This document shows, in pieces, positions 38,859-47,551 of a stretch of DNA of 64,000 nucleotides. Position numbers and translations under genes: made by a program. Origin of the DNA: Streptomyces cinerochromogenes (lineage in GTDB: Bacteria > Actinomycetota > Actinomycetes > Streptomycetales > Streptomycetaceae); the NCBI RefSeq assembly GCF_014648635.1, contig NZ_BMRM01000005.1:310001-374000 (forward strand), read 5' to 3'. The notes under the pieces were generated by a model. The model was given only the letters and a program-made list of their open reading frames with translations. It was not told the origin of the DNA and ran no database searches. Each line of letters begins with the position of its first letter. The first letter of the stretch is position 1.

Positions 38859-40139
38859 TTGAGAACACGCAGCTTCCGAGGCCGCGCGGTCTCCGTCCTC
38901 GCGGCGCTCACCGCGTGCGCCGCCCTCACCACGACGCAGGCGCAGGCGCAGACCGCACCGGTCCGGAACGGGCTCACCCCGGCCACGAAGTTCTACGTGG
39001 ACCCGCACAGCAAGGCCGCGAAGCAGGCGCTCGTGGACTTCAGGAACGGTGACGTCGAGAACGCGACGAACATGGCCAGGCTCGCCAGCTGGCCGCAGGC
39101 GGAGTGGTTCACCGAGGGCACGCCCGACGAGGTGCGCGCCAAGGCGGACCGGCTCGTCCGCCGGGCCCGGGCCGTGGGCCGGACCCCCGTCCTGGTCGCG
39201 TACAACGTCCCGGGCCGGGACTGCACGCAGTACTCCAGCGGCGGCGCCGCGGACTCCGCCGCCTACCGGCAGTGGATCGACGCCTTCGCCGCCGGCATCG
39301 GCGACTCCAGGGCGGTGGTCGTCGTCGAACCCGACGGCGTGGCCCTGCTCCCCAAGGACTGCGGACCTGCCACCGACCCGACCGGCGAACTCACGGCCGC
39401 CCGCGTCGCCGACCTCGCGTACGCCGTCAAGACCCTGAAGGCCAGACCGCGCACGGCGGTCTACCTGGACTCGGGCAACGTCCAGTGGCGCTCCGTCGGC
39501 GACATGGCACAGCGGCTGCTGGACGCCGGGGTCGAGTACGGCGACGGCTTCGCCCTGAACGTGTCCAACACCCACCCCACCGACCACAACACCAGGTACG
39601 GCACCTGGATAGCCAAGTGCATGTGGTTCGCCACCGACGGACCCGAACCGGCACGCGGCCACACCGACTGGTGCGCCAGCCAGTACTACTCGTCCGCCGC
39701 TCCCAACGACGGCACTCCCGGCGGCAGCGTCTCCTCCGCCGACCCCGCCACCTGGCGGTGGACCGACGCCTGGTACGACCAGAACGTGGGCACCCCGCCG
39801 GCGGGCGGGCTGCGGCACTTCGTGGTCGACACCAGCCGCAACGGGCTGGGCGCCTGGACCCCGGAGCCGGGCAAGTACAGCGGGGATCCGGAGGCCTGGT
39901 GCAACGCGCCCGGCCGCGGTCTCGGTCCGCGCCCCACCGCCGACACCGGCGTCCCGCTCGTCGACGCCTACCTGTGGATCAAGATCCCCGGCGAGTCCGA
40001 CGGCAGCTGCACGCGCAACACCGGCGGCACCATCGACCCCGAGTACGGCATCGTCGACCCGCCCGCCGGCGCCTGGTGGCCCGACCAGGCCCACACACTG
40101 GCCCGCAACGCGGCACCGCGCCTGACGTTCAACCGCTGA
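38859..40139 (+). CDS. Secreted GH6 family cellulase (second copy, larger)
   Basis: 426 residues. A signal peptide (RAVSVLAALTACAALTTTQA) precedes a GH6 domain with LVAYNVPGRDCTQYSSGG, VVVEPDGVALLPKDCG, YLDSGNVQW, FVVDTSRNGLGAW and WIKIPGESDGSC. It has longer loops than the first copy, which in GH6 favours a tunnel-like, more processive (cellobiohydrolase-like) or mixed action; that is an inference. TTG 38859 follows CAGGAG. It lies 92 bases after the first GH6 gene and is probably co-transcribed. Confidence 0.88.
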   Translation: MRTRSFRGRAVSVLAALTACAALTTTQAQAQTAPVRNGLTPATKFYVDPHSKAAKQALVDFRNGDVENATNMARLASWPQAEWFTEGTPDEVRAKADRLVRRARAVGRTPVLVAYNVPGRDCTQYSSGGAADSAAYRQWIDAFAAGIGDSRAVVVVEPDGVALLPKDCGPATDPTGELTAARVADLAYAVKTLKARPRTAVYLDSGNVQWRSVGDMAQRLLDAGVEYGDGFALNVSNTHPTDHNTRYGTWIAKCMWFATDGPEPARGHTDWCASQYYSSAAPNDGTPGGSVSSADPATWRWTDAWYDQNVGTPPAGGLRHFVVDTSRNGLGAWTPEPGKYSGDPEAWCNAPGRGLGPRPTADTGVPLVDAYLWIKIPGESDGSCTRNTGGTIDPEYGIVDPPAGAWWPDQAHTLARNAAPRLTFNR

Positions 40140-40195
40140 GCCGTGGGGGCGGGCCGCGCGGGGCGCAGGCGCGGACCGCTGTCTCCGCGAGCGGA

Positions 40196-40509
40196 CTGAC
40201 CGGGCCCGGTCACGAGCAACTTCGGTACACGCCGCACGACGTCCGGAGAATCCTCGTGACCGAGGCCCTCCGCTCCGCTCCGCCTCCGCATATCGCCGCA
40301 CGCGTCTGCGGTCACCGGATGGTCGACACGTCTCTTGGACCTGCCGCGGTCTACCCCGGAGATGCCGTCAACCGCCACCGGTCCTTCATCGCACGCCGCC
40401 GGTCGCCGCGGCCCGGTGAGGAATACCGCGAGCCCACCGCACGGGATTGGCAGGACTCCCTGGCCCGCTTCGAGCTGCGCAAGGTGGCACTGGGCGTCTG
40501 CGCAGGCGA
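40196..40509 (+). pseudogene. Remnant of a tyrosine recombinase/integrase C-terminal domain
   Basis: In frame, the peptide YTPHDVRRILVTEAL, PPHIAARVCGH, AVYPGDAVNRHRSFIARRR and RPGEEYREPT matches the C-terminal core of actinobacterial tyrosine recombinases. These have an R from HxxR, the GH box and the characteristic HRxFIARRRxxRPxEEYRxPT tail. The similarity has no start, lacks the N-terminal domains and fades after FELRKVALGVCAG. It abuts the 3' end of the opposing kinase gene. A decayed mobile-element integrase is inferred. Confidence 0.75.
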
Positions 40510-40512
40510 CTC

Positions 40513-42000
40513 TCAACTCGGGTTCTTCTTCCGGGCCTTCTTCGGGTGACCCTCGTGACCCTTGTCAGCCTTCCGGGACTTGTCGGACCGCTCGCCGGGG
40601 TGGTCCGCCCCCTTCTTGCCACGCGCTGCCGTTTCGGACGTTCGCACGACCCCCCTGCCCGGCGCGTCCGGCGCGGTGCTGGGTGCGGGCGGAGTGGTGG
40701 GGCCGTGGACGGCCGTGTCGGTGGCCGGCTCCCGGCTCCTCGCGGCGGAGGCGGAGGCGGAGGCGGAGGCGGAGGCGGGGCTCGGAGGCTGATCGGGACC
40801 GGGGGCGTGGAGCCGCCCGGCGGGAACGTCGCGGGCGGTGCGCTCGGCCGGGGCGGATCCCGCCTCGTCGCCGGGAGCGGACGTACCCGGCGCTTCGGCT
40901 TTCGTGGAGGGGCTGCTCACCGCCCGTGCCGCCGCGTGGTGCGCGGGTCCGTCGGATACGGCGACCGTGGCGGCCACGGCAGCCGCCAGCGCGGCGGCCG
41001 TACCGGCGACCAGGTAGCGTCCGCGCGCGGGCGGGGCCTTCGGTACGGCCGTGCCGCCGGCGCGCGGGGCGTGCGGGGCGTGCGGGTGCGTGCGGTCGGC
41101 CCACGCCGGTGCCTGCTCGGGAACCAGGCTCGTGACCTCGGCCGCGTGCGGGACGGCCCTGGGACCGTTCGGCTCGGCCAGGGCCGCCAGGGCGGCCAGG
41201 GCCCGGACGCAGTCGTCGGCCGACGGGCGGGCCTGCGCGTCCAGGGCGGTCATGTCCCCCAGCAGGGCGGCGAACTCCTCCGGCAGGGACTCGGGCAGTT
41301 CGGGCCGCCGGTGGAGCCGCGCGATCGCGGCCTCCAGGGGGGCACCGTCGTATTCGAGCCGGCTCGTGAGGCATTCGAGGAGCACCAGTCCGAGGGCGTA
41401 GACGTCGGCGGACGGGCCGACGGGCCGGCCGAGCACCTGCTCGGGAGAGAGATACGCGGCCGTGCCGATGAGTGTGCCGGTGGTGGTACGGGTGGTGGCG
41501 TCCAGCAGCAGGGAGATGCCGAAGTCGGTCAGGTGCGGGCGGCCGGACGGGTCCAGGATGATGTTCGACGGCTTCACGTCGCGGTGCACGATCCCCGCGT
41601 CGTGCGCGTGTGCCAGGGCGCGCGCGAGGCCGGCCCCGAGGGCAGCGGTCTCCCCGGGCGCCAGGGGTCCCCCGGCGATGCGCGCCTTCAGCGTGGGGCC
41701 TTCGATCAGTTCCATCACCAGGTAGGCACGCCCGTCGTGCCGGCCGGCGTCGTAGACGGTGACCAGGCCCGGGTGCTGCAAACGGGCAAGGATCACCGCC
41801 TCGTTGTGGAAGTCGTCCTCCCCGCCGCCGGTACCGACGTGGAAGACCTTGACGGCCACCGGTCGTCGCAGCCGGAGGTCGAAGCCACGGTGGACGTCGC
41901 CGGCGCCGCCCGAGCCGATGACCCCGTCCAGGCGGTAGCGCCCGCCCAGCACTTGTGCGGAACACCGGAACGGCGCCAGAGCCGACTGGCGGAGCCTCAT
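40513..42000 (-). CDS. Membrane Ser/Thr protein kinase (PknB-type)
   Basis: 495 residues. The kinase domain (about 16-275) has glycine loop IGSGGAGDV, AVKVF lysine, HRDVKPSN catalytic loop, DFGISLLL and GTAAYLSPEQ. After a Pro/Ala linker, one membrane segment (YLVAGTAAALAAAVAATVAV) leads to an external Ala/Ser/Pro-rich tail with a run of Ser-Ala pairs encoded by a GGAGGC array, ending in a very basic KKARKKNPS. No PASTA repeats. ATG 42000 follows GGGAGAT. Confidence 0.9.
   Translation of the reverse strand: MRLRQSALAPFRCSAQVLGGRYRLDGVIGSGGAGDVHRGFDLRLRRPVAVKVFHVGTGGGEDDFHNEAVILARLQHPGLVTVYDAGRHDGRAYLVMELIEGPTLKARIAGGPLAPGETAALGAGLARALAHAHDAGIVHRDVKPSNIILDPSGRPHLTDFGISLLLDATTRTTTGTLIGTAAYLSPEQVLGRPVGPSADVYALGLVLLECLTSRLEYDGAPLEAAIARLHRRPELPESLPEEFAALLGDMTALDAQARPSADDCVRALAALAALAEPNGPRAVPHAAEVTSLVPEQAPAWADRTHPHAPHAPRAGGTAVPKAPPARGRYLVAGTAAALAAAVAATVAVSDGPAHHAAARAVSSPSTKAEAPGTSAPGDEAGSAPAERTARDVPAGRLHAPGPDQPPSPASASASASASAARSREPATDTAVHGPTTPPAPSTAPDAPGRGVVRTSETAARGKKGADHPGERSDKSRKADKGHEGHPKKARKKNPS
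40744..40777. repeat. Hexanucleotide GGAGGC/GCGGAG microsatellite within the kinase gene
   Basis: About five perfect GGAGGC units on the plus strand. On the coding strand they give alternating Ser-Ala residues in the extracellular tail, so copy-number change would alter tail length without a frameshift. Confidence 0.7.
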
Positions 42001-42252
42001 CTCATCTCCCACTGCTTGTCCAGGTGCTTCCCACGGGTGCGCCTGCAAGGGGGCGCCGCACTCGCGTACCCCTGAGGTGCCGAAGTACCCCTGGGCCGCG
42101 TTGCGCGACTCGATCGATGAGGCTGTCAGTGTGCGCGCGGGGCTGTGAGTGCGCGTGCGCGGGATCCCGAGAGTGCGCGCGCGTCCCCGGTGCGCGCGAC
42201 GTCGCGAGCACCCGCAGCTCGGTTCCGGCGCAGGCGCTCGGGGCGCGGCCGC

Positions 42253-42453
42253 CTACTGGTAGCAGGGAGGCGTGCACCGCACGGTGATCGTGCCGCTCCC
42301 CCGGGCCGCCGTGGAGACGTCGTGGGTGACGGCCGTGGGGGTCCTGCTGGTCTCCCAGGGCATGGGCGCGGCCATGGCCTGCGGGCCGAGGGCGCTGAAG
42401 GCGGCGGTGGCCACGAACACGGAGGCCAGCGCGCGCTTGCTCGACAGGGGCAT
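42253..42453 (-). CDS. Small secreted peptide (66 aa), unknown function
   Basis: Begins MPLSSKRALASVFVATAAFS, a clear signal peptide ending near QAMA-AP, and leaves a ~37-residue mature peptide finishing in RCTPPCYQ with two cysteines four apart. Start ATG 42453 has an AAGGAG ribosome site. No family recognised. The C-terminal CxxxC could form a disulfide or bind metal. Confidence 0.6.
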   Translation of the reverse strand: MPLSSKRALASVFVATAAFSALGPQAMAAPMPWETSRTPTAVTHDVSTAARGSGTITVRCTPPCYQ

Positions 42454-42802
42454 GCGAACTCCTTCACGGAATGGCGGGGTTCGGCTGCCCGAGCCCGTCC
42501 CGGTGACGCTCGGCCGGCCGGCTGCCAGTCTCACCGTGCGCGTCACGCCCTGCCAAGGAGTCCGGCGTGGGCCTCGGTCGATCTCCCTACGATCACCGCT
42601 ACCGGCGGACCGCGTTCCGCACCGGCTCACGTGAGCCCCGAAGCCACGCCGCACACACGCCTCGGAAAGCCACACCGCACACACAGGAGGGGGCCGCCCG
42701 CCGGTTGCGTGCAGCCCTCCGGCGGGGGCGTCCCCCGGACGGCGGCAGCCGGAACGAACCCGCCTTTCTATCTCCAACCGGGATTGTTCATAGACTGGCC
42801 GG
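42454..42802. other. Divergent intergenic region with palindrome and direct repeat
   Basis: 349 bases between the small secreted peptide and the SufR-like regulator. It contains GGCTCACGTGAGCC, a perfect 14-base palindrome at 42624-42637. Two 19-base copies of AAGCCAC(G/A)CCGCACACAC start at 42641 and 42667. These look like regulatory sites; no gene is evident. Confidence 0.5.
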
Positions 42803-43519
42803 GTGAAGGACATCGACTCGATCGCACTGCTGCAGGATCCGGTGCGGCGCCGCCTGTACGAGTACGTGGCGGCCCAGGGCCGCGAGGTCGGCCGCAACGA
42901 GGCCGCCGAGGCGGCCGGGGTGGCACGCACGCTCGCCGCGCACCACCTGGACAAGCTGACCGAGGCCGGGCTGCTGGAATGCGCCAGCCGCCGCCTGACG
43001 GGCCGCTCGGGGCCGGGGGCCGGCCGCCCCGCCAAGGTGTACACACGGGCCCGGGTCGAGCGGTCGGTGTCGCTGCCCGCCCGCGACTACCGCACCGCCG
43101 CCGAGCTGCTCGCCGAGGCGGCCGAACAGGCCGGGCTGGACGCCGGGCTCTGCGCGGCCGCACACCGCCGGGGCGAGGCGCTGCGCGGCTCGGCGGCGCC
43201 CTGCGGCAGCCTGGAAGAGGCCATGCGGGTGCTGGCCGCCCGCGGTTACGAACCGCACCTGGAAGGCGCCGAGAGCGCCGACGGCGTCCAGGCCGCCGAA
43301 GACAGTGAGGGGACGGCCGCGGGAGCCCCGCCCGTCGTCCGGATGCGCAACTGCCCCTTCCACGCCGTCGCCGAGCGCTTCCCGCCACTCGTCTGCGGCA
43401 TGAATCTCGCACTGCTGGAGGGGCTGCTCGGCACGGACGGTCCCGTCCGCGCCCGCATGGACGCCCGTCCAGGAGAGTGCTGCGTAGTGGTCGAGAATTC
43501 TAAAAACAACGACGATTGA
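42803..43519 (+). CDS. ArsR/SufR-like winged-helix regulator with Cys-rich sensor domain
   Basis: 238 residues. The N-terminal winged helix (LLQDPVRRRLYEYVAAQG; GVARTLAAHHLDKLTEAGLL) is followed by a C-terminal domain with NCPFHAVAERFPPLVCGMN and GECCVVV. Cysteines in this arrangement are typical of SufR-type regulators, which hold an iron-sulfur cluster. Probably senses iron, redox state or Fe-S supply. GTG 42803 start; 24 bases before the DUF3291 gene. Confidence 0.75.
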   Translation: MKDIDSIALLQDPVRRRLYEYVAAQGREVGRNEAAEAAGVARTLAAHHLDKLTEAGLLECASRRLTGRSGPGAGRPAKVYTRARVERSVSLPARDYRTAAELLAEAAEQAGLDAGLCAAAHRRGEALRGSAAPCGSLEEAMRVLAARGYEPHLEGAESADGVQAAEDSEGTAAGAPPVVRMRNCPFHAVAERFPPLVCGMNLALLEGLLGTDGPVRARMDARPGECCVVVENSKNNDD

Positions 43520-43543
43520 CATAGAAAGTGGGGGCATGCTGGG

Positions 43544-44146
43544 ATGAGGGCCATGACCGCATCCGCGCCTGCCGCCCACCTCGCCCAGCTCAACGTCGCC
43601 ACCCTCCTGCACCCCTTCGACGACCCGCGCATGACGCCGTTCGTCGAGATGCTCGACCCGGTCAACTCCGCCGCCGACGGCGCGCCCGGCTTCGTGTGGC
43701 GGCTCGTGGAGGAGGGGGCGGCGGACGCCACCGGCCTGCGCCCGGCCGGCGAGAACGTCATCGTCAACCTGTCCGTGTGGGAGACCCAGGAGGCCCTGTG
43801 GGACTTCACCTACCGCAGCGGGCACCTGGAGGTCGTGCGGCGGCGGCGCGAGTGGTTCGAGCGGCACGTCGAGGCGCACCTGGTGCTCTGGTGGGTCCGC
43901 GCCGGCCACCTCCCGACCGTCGGCGAGGCCCTTGAGCGGCTGGCGGACCTGCGGGCGCACGGGCCGTCCCCGCGCGCGTTCACCTTCGCCTCCGCGTACA
44001 CCGCGGCCGAGGCCGCCCCGCACCTTGCGGCGATGCGGCCGGCGCAGCCCGGGCAGACCACCCGGAGCGTCCGGCCGGCGCCGGCCGCGGGCTCGGCGGC
44101 GGTTCAGGTCGCGTCCACGGGCGCGGGCGGGCAAGCGCGCTTCTGA
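43544..44146 (+). CDS. DUF3291 domain-containing protein
   Basis: 200 residues. The DUF3291 core shows HLAQLNVATLLHPFDDPRM, ENVIVNLSVWETQEALWDFTY, RRREWFERHVEAHLVLWWV and GHLPTVGEALERL, a dimeric alpha/beta-barrel fold like antibiotic-biosynthesis monooxygenases. A Gly/Ala/Pro tail follows. Function unknown; co-transcribed with the SufR-like regulator. Start may instead be ATG 43553. Confidence 0.8.
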   Translation: MRAMTASAPAAHLAQLNVATLLHPFDDPRMTPFVEMLDPVNSAADGAPGFVWRLVEEGAADATGLRPAGENVIVNLSVWETQEALWDFTYRSGHLEVVRRRREWFERHVEAHLVLWWVRAGHLPTVGEALERLADLRAHGPSPRAFTFASAYTAAEAAPHLAAMRPAQPGQTTRSVRPAPAAGSAAVQVASTGAGGQARF

Positions 44147-44217
44147 ACCCGCCGGTTGAGCGCGGCCGAGCGGCCACACCACGACAGGTGCCCCATTTGC
44201 CCGATTATCCTGGAGCC

Positions 44218-47043
44218 GTGGAGTCGTACCCAACCCCTGGGGGCAACCATCAGGGCGACCGGGAATCCCTGGTCGCCGATCAGGGCGACCGGGCACTTCC
44301 TGTCGCCGGAGTGCGCCCGGAGATCCTTGCCTCCTGGCAGCGCTCACAGTCTCTCGGCATCGACCGCGAGCGGGCGGCCCTGCCGATCGAGAGCGACCTG
44401 GATCCCGACTCCCGGCTGATCAGGGCCGCGGAGCCGGTGCTGACCCGCCTGTACGAACGGTTTTCGGGCGTACCGGTGACCGTCGCACTGGCCGACTCGC
44501 GGGCGCACATCGTGGACCGGTGGGGCGACCCGGCGGGGCTGAGACTGATGGACGCCGCCTCCCTGGTGCCGGGCGCCAATGTCGACGAACGGTTCATGGG
44601 AACCAGCAGCGTCAGCATGGTGCTCAGCACCAGGGCGCCGTTCGTGGTCGTGGGCCACGAACACTTTTTGCACGACCTCAAGGAACTCACCTGCATGGCC
44701 GCGCCGGTGCGCGACCCGGTGGGCGGCACCGTGCGGGGCGCGGTCAACCTCTCCGTGCCCAGGCAGCTGGCCGACCCCGGCATGGCACTGGTCCTCCAGA
44801 ACGCCACCGAACGCATCGGGGAACGCCTGCTGGAGCTGGGCACGGCCCGCGAACTCGCACTCACGCACTCGTTCCGCCGGGCCATGGAGCGTGGCGGGCA
44901 CGCCGAGCTGGACCTCGGCTCGGGAGAGCTGTCCCGGCGCGGCGGACCGCCTCCCCGGCTGGCCTCGCAGGAGCGCCAGGTCCTGCTGGAGCGTGCCGTC
45001 GAGCTGATCTCCTCGCCCGGTGAGGCGTTCGCCGAAGTGCCGCTCGCGGGCCGTCGCGTGGCCGTCCTGCGCCGACGGGAGCTGCACCACGGCGACGCGG
45101 AGGGTGCGGCGGTGGAGGTCAGTTTCGAGGAGGCCGGCGGTTCGGGTACGGCACCCGCGGCCACCGCGACCGCCTCCGGTCGTCGCACGCCGCTCCTGAA
45201 GCGGCCCGCCGAGGCGGCGGAACCGGCCGCCGCCGGAGCGACCGACGCGTGGCTGCTGCTCGTGGGCGAACCGGGCGTCGGCCGGCTCGCCGCCGAGGCG
45301 CGCGCACGGCTGGCCCTGCTGAACGAGGCAGGGGTCCGGCTCGGCACCGCCCTCGACGTGCGGCGCACCGCCGAGCAACTGGCGGAGATCAGCGTGCCGC
45401 GCTTCGCCGACCTGGTCGTCGTCGACCTGGTCGAAAGCGTCCTGGCGGGCGAAGAGCCACCGCCCGGGCCGCTGCGTCCCGACGTACCGCTGCGCCGGGT
45501 CGCCGCCTGGGCCGGCGAGGACTCCCGCGACCTTGCGGCCGGCGGGGTGGACGAGCCGAGCGGCTACCCCGCCGGTACGCCCCAGGCCCGGTGCCTGGAG
45601 ACGGGGGAGCCGGTCACGGACTCGGTGGTGACCGCCGCCCTGGCCGGGTACCCGGCCGGCCGGGTGCACCCCGTCGGCTTGCTCGGCACGGGCGAGCACT
45701 CCTACCTGGGCGCTCCGCTGTCCGCGCGGGGCTCCGTCCTCGGTCTTGCCGGGTTCTACCGCCGCGGCAGGACGAGGCCGTTCGAGCAGGACGACCTGAC
45801 GCTGGCGGGCGAGCTGGCGGCCCGCGCCGCGATCGGCATGGACAACGCCCGCCGCTACGGCCGGGAGCACCGCGCCGCCCTCACCCTGCAACGCAGCCTG
45901 CTGCCGCATGCCCTGCCCCGGCTGAGCACCGTGGACCTCGCCTCCCGCTACCTGCCCGCGGACGCCAGGTCGGGCGTGGGCGGGGACTGGTTCGACGCGA
46001 TCCCGCTGTCCGGCATGCGCGTGGCGCTGGTCGTCGGTGACGTGCCCGGGAACGGGCTGCAGGCGGCAGCGACCATGGGCCGGCTGCGCACGGCGGTACG
46101 GACGCTGGCCGGTCTCGACCTGCTGCCGGAGGAGGTGCTGGCCCACCTGGACGACCTGGTCAGCCGCACCGCCGACGAGGACGTCGACGAACAGGACCCG
46201 GCCACGGGGACGACCTGCCTGTACGCGGTCTACGACCCGGTGTCCTGCCGGTGCACGGCGGCCACGGCCGGTCATCCGCCGCCCGCCCTGCTGACGCCCG
46301 ACGGGGAGGCACGGCTGATCGGCCTCCCGACCGGCCCGCCCCTCGGACTCGGCGGGCTGCACCCGTACGAGTCCGCCACCGTCGACCTGCCCGCGGGCAG
46401 CCTGCTGACGATGTACACGGACGGCCTGCTGAAGGAGAGCCGCGGCTACGAGGACACCGAAGCGCGCACCGCGCAACTGCTGGCCTCGCTGAAGCTCGCC
46501 GGTCCGCAGCTGGAGGACACCTGCGACCGGGTCACGGACGCCCTGCTGGCCGACGGCCCGTACGACGACGCGGCCCTGCTCCTCGCCCGTGTGCACGCCC
46601 TGCCGGAGGACCGGGTGGCGTCCTGGGAATTCCCGTCCGATCCCGAGGCCGTGGCCCGGGCCAGGGCGCTGACCCGGGCCCAGCTCGCCGCCTGGGGCAT
46701 GTCGGAGCTGGACTTCAACACCGGGCTGGTGGTCAGCGAGCTGGTCACCAACGCCGTGCGGTACGGCGGCCCCGGGCCGGTGGGCCTGCGGTTGCTGCGC
46801 GACGACTCGCTGATCTGCGAGGTCTCGGACGGCAGCAACACCTCTCCGCGCATCAGGCGCGCGGCCACGACCGAGGAGGGCGGGCGCGGCCTGTTCCTCG
46901 TGGCGCAGTTCACCAAGAGCTGGGGTGCCCGCTACATGCCGCAGGGCAAGACGGTGTGGGCCGAGCAGATTCCGCAGCCGGAGCAGCCCGCGCCCGAGGC
47001 GGACGAGCAGACACTGCTGGCTCTCTTCGACGACCTCGGCTGA
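44218..47043 (+). CDS. Multidomain GAF - GAF - SpoIIE (PP2C) phosphatase - HATPase regulator
   Basis: 941 residues, cytoplasmic. The first GAF resembles the AcoR N-terminal sensor (LVPGANVDERFMGTSSVSMV) and the second GAF spans about 365-570 (SYLGAPLSARGSVLGLAGFY). The SpoIIE/PP2C domain shows LQRSLLPHALPRL, GVGGDWFDAIPL, TAGHPPPALL, TMYTDGLLKES and YDDAALLLARV. A C-terminal RsbW-like HATPase has LVVSELVTNAVRYGG and GGRGLFLVAQF. It can both phosphorylate and dephosphorylate anti-sigma antagonists in principle. GTG 44218 follows TGGAG. The first codons contain a TCAGGGCGACCGGG direct repeat. Confidence 0.9.
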   Translation: MESYPTPGGNHQGDRESLVADQGDRALPVAGVRPEILASWQRSQSLGIDRERAALPIESDLDPDSRLIRAAEPVLTRLYERFSGVPVTVALADSRAHIVDRWGDPAGLRLMDAASLVPGANVDERFMGTSSVSMVLSTRAPFVVVGHEHFLHDLKELTCMAAPVRDPVGGTVRGAVNLSVPRQLADPGMALVLQNATERIGERLLELGTARELALTHSFRRAMERGGHAELDLGSGELSRRGGPPPRLASQERQVLLERAVELISSPGEAFAEVPLAGRRVAVLRRRELHHGDAEGAAVEVSFEEAGGSGTAPAATATASGRRTPLLKRPAEAAEPAAAGATDAWLLLVGEPGVGRLAAEARARLALLNEAGVRLGTALDVRRTAEQLAEISVPRFADLVVVDLVESVLAGEEPPPGPLRPDVPLRRVAAWAGEDSRDLAAGGVDEPSGYPAGTPQARCLETGEPVTDSVVTAALAGYPAGRVHPVGLLGTGEHSYLGAPLSARGSVLGLAGFYRRGRTRPFEQDDLTLAGELAARAAIGMDNARRYGREHRAALTLQRSLLPHALPRLSTVDLASRYLPADARSGVGGDWFDAIPLSGMRVALVVGDVPGNGLQAAATMGRLRTAVRTLAGLDLLPEEVLAHLDDLVSRTADEDVDEQDPATGTTCLYAVYDPVSCRCTAATAGHPPPALLTPDGEARLIGLPTGPPLGLGGLHPYESATVDLPAGSLLTMYTDGLLKESRGYEDTEARTAQLLASLKLAGPQLEDTCDRVTDALLADGPYDDAALLLARVHALPEDRVASWEFPSDPEAVARARALTRAQLAAWGMSELDFNTGLVVSELVTNAVRYGGPGPVGLRLLRDDSLICEVSDGSNTSPRIRRAATTEEGGRGLFLVAQFTKSWGARYMPQGKTVWAEQIPQPEQPAPEADEQTLLALFDDLG

Positions 47044-47151
47044 GCCGCCGGCCGGGAGGGCGCGCGCCGTGCCGGTCGGTGGCGGACTCGAGGTGGGTCC
47101 GGTCCCCCTGTCGTCGCGCGGGCCGGTACCGGTCGGGTCAGTCGGTGGGGG

Positions 47152-47523
47152 TCAGTCGGGGACGGCGTCCGGGCTGGCGTAGCTGTGCAGCACCTGGTCC
47201 GTTCCGGTCACCGCCAGCATGCGCCGTACGCGTTCGCTGGGCGCGATCAGCGCCACGCGGGCGCCGGTGCTCCGGGCCGTGCGGTAGACCGCGATCAGGC
47301 AGGTGAGCCCGGCGGAGTCGAGGAAGGCGACGTCGGACAGGTCCACGAGCACGCTGTGCCCACCGGTGAGCACCAGGGGCTGCAGAACGTCGGCGAGGTG
47401 CGAGGCGGTGTGCAGGTCGAGGTCGCCCACGACCCTGACGAGGTGACGGTCGGTGCGCAGCCGGCGGACGTGCACCTGCAGCGGGTGCCGCTGTTCGCGG
47501 GAGGCGGGCCGGTCGGTGTTCAT
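47152..47523 (-). CDS. STAS-domain anti-sigma factor antagonist
   Basis: 123 residues, RsbV/SpoIIAA-like. Core motif VLVDLSDVAFLDSAGLTCLI contains the phosphorylatable Ser of the DSxG site; RLRTDRHLVRVVGDLDLHTA is the N-terminal beta part. It would bind an anti-sigma kinase when unphosphorylated. Encoded 28 bases after the PP2C gene on the same strand, its likely activating phosphatase. Confidence 0.9.
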   Translation of the reverse strand: MNTDRPASREQRHPLQVHVRRLRTDRHLVRVVGDLDLHTASHLADVLQPLVLTGGHSVLVDLSDVAFLDSAGLTCLIAVYRTARSTGARVALIAPSERVRRMLAVTGTDQVLHSYASPDAVPD

Positions 47524-47551
47524 CGCCGCTTCTTTCCGCGTGGGCCGGGGT

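Noticed and set aside
42001..42252. GTGCGCGC-rich tract as an origin or Z-DNA element
   Set aside because: Alternating purine-pyrimidine runs are short and common in Streptomyces intergenic DNA; no DnaA boxes or other support.
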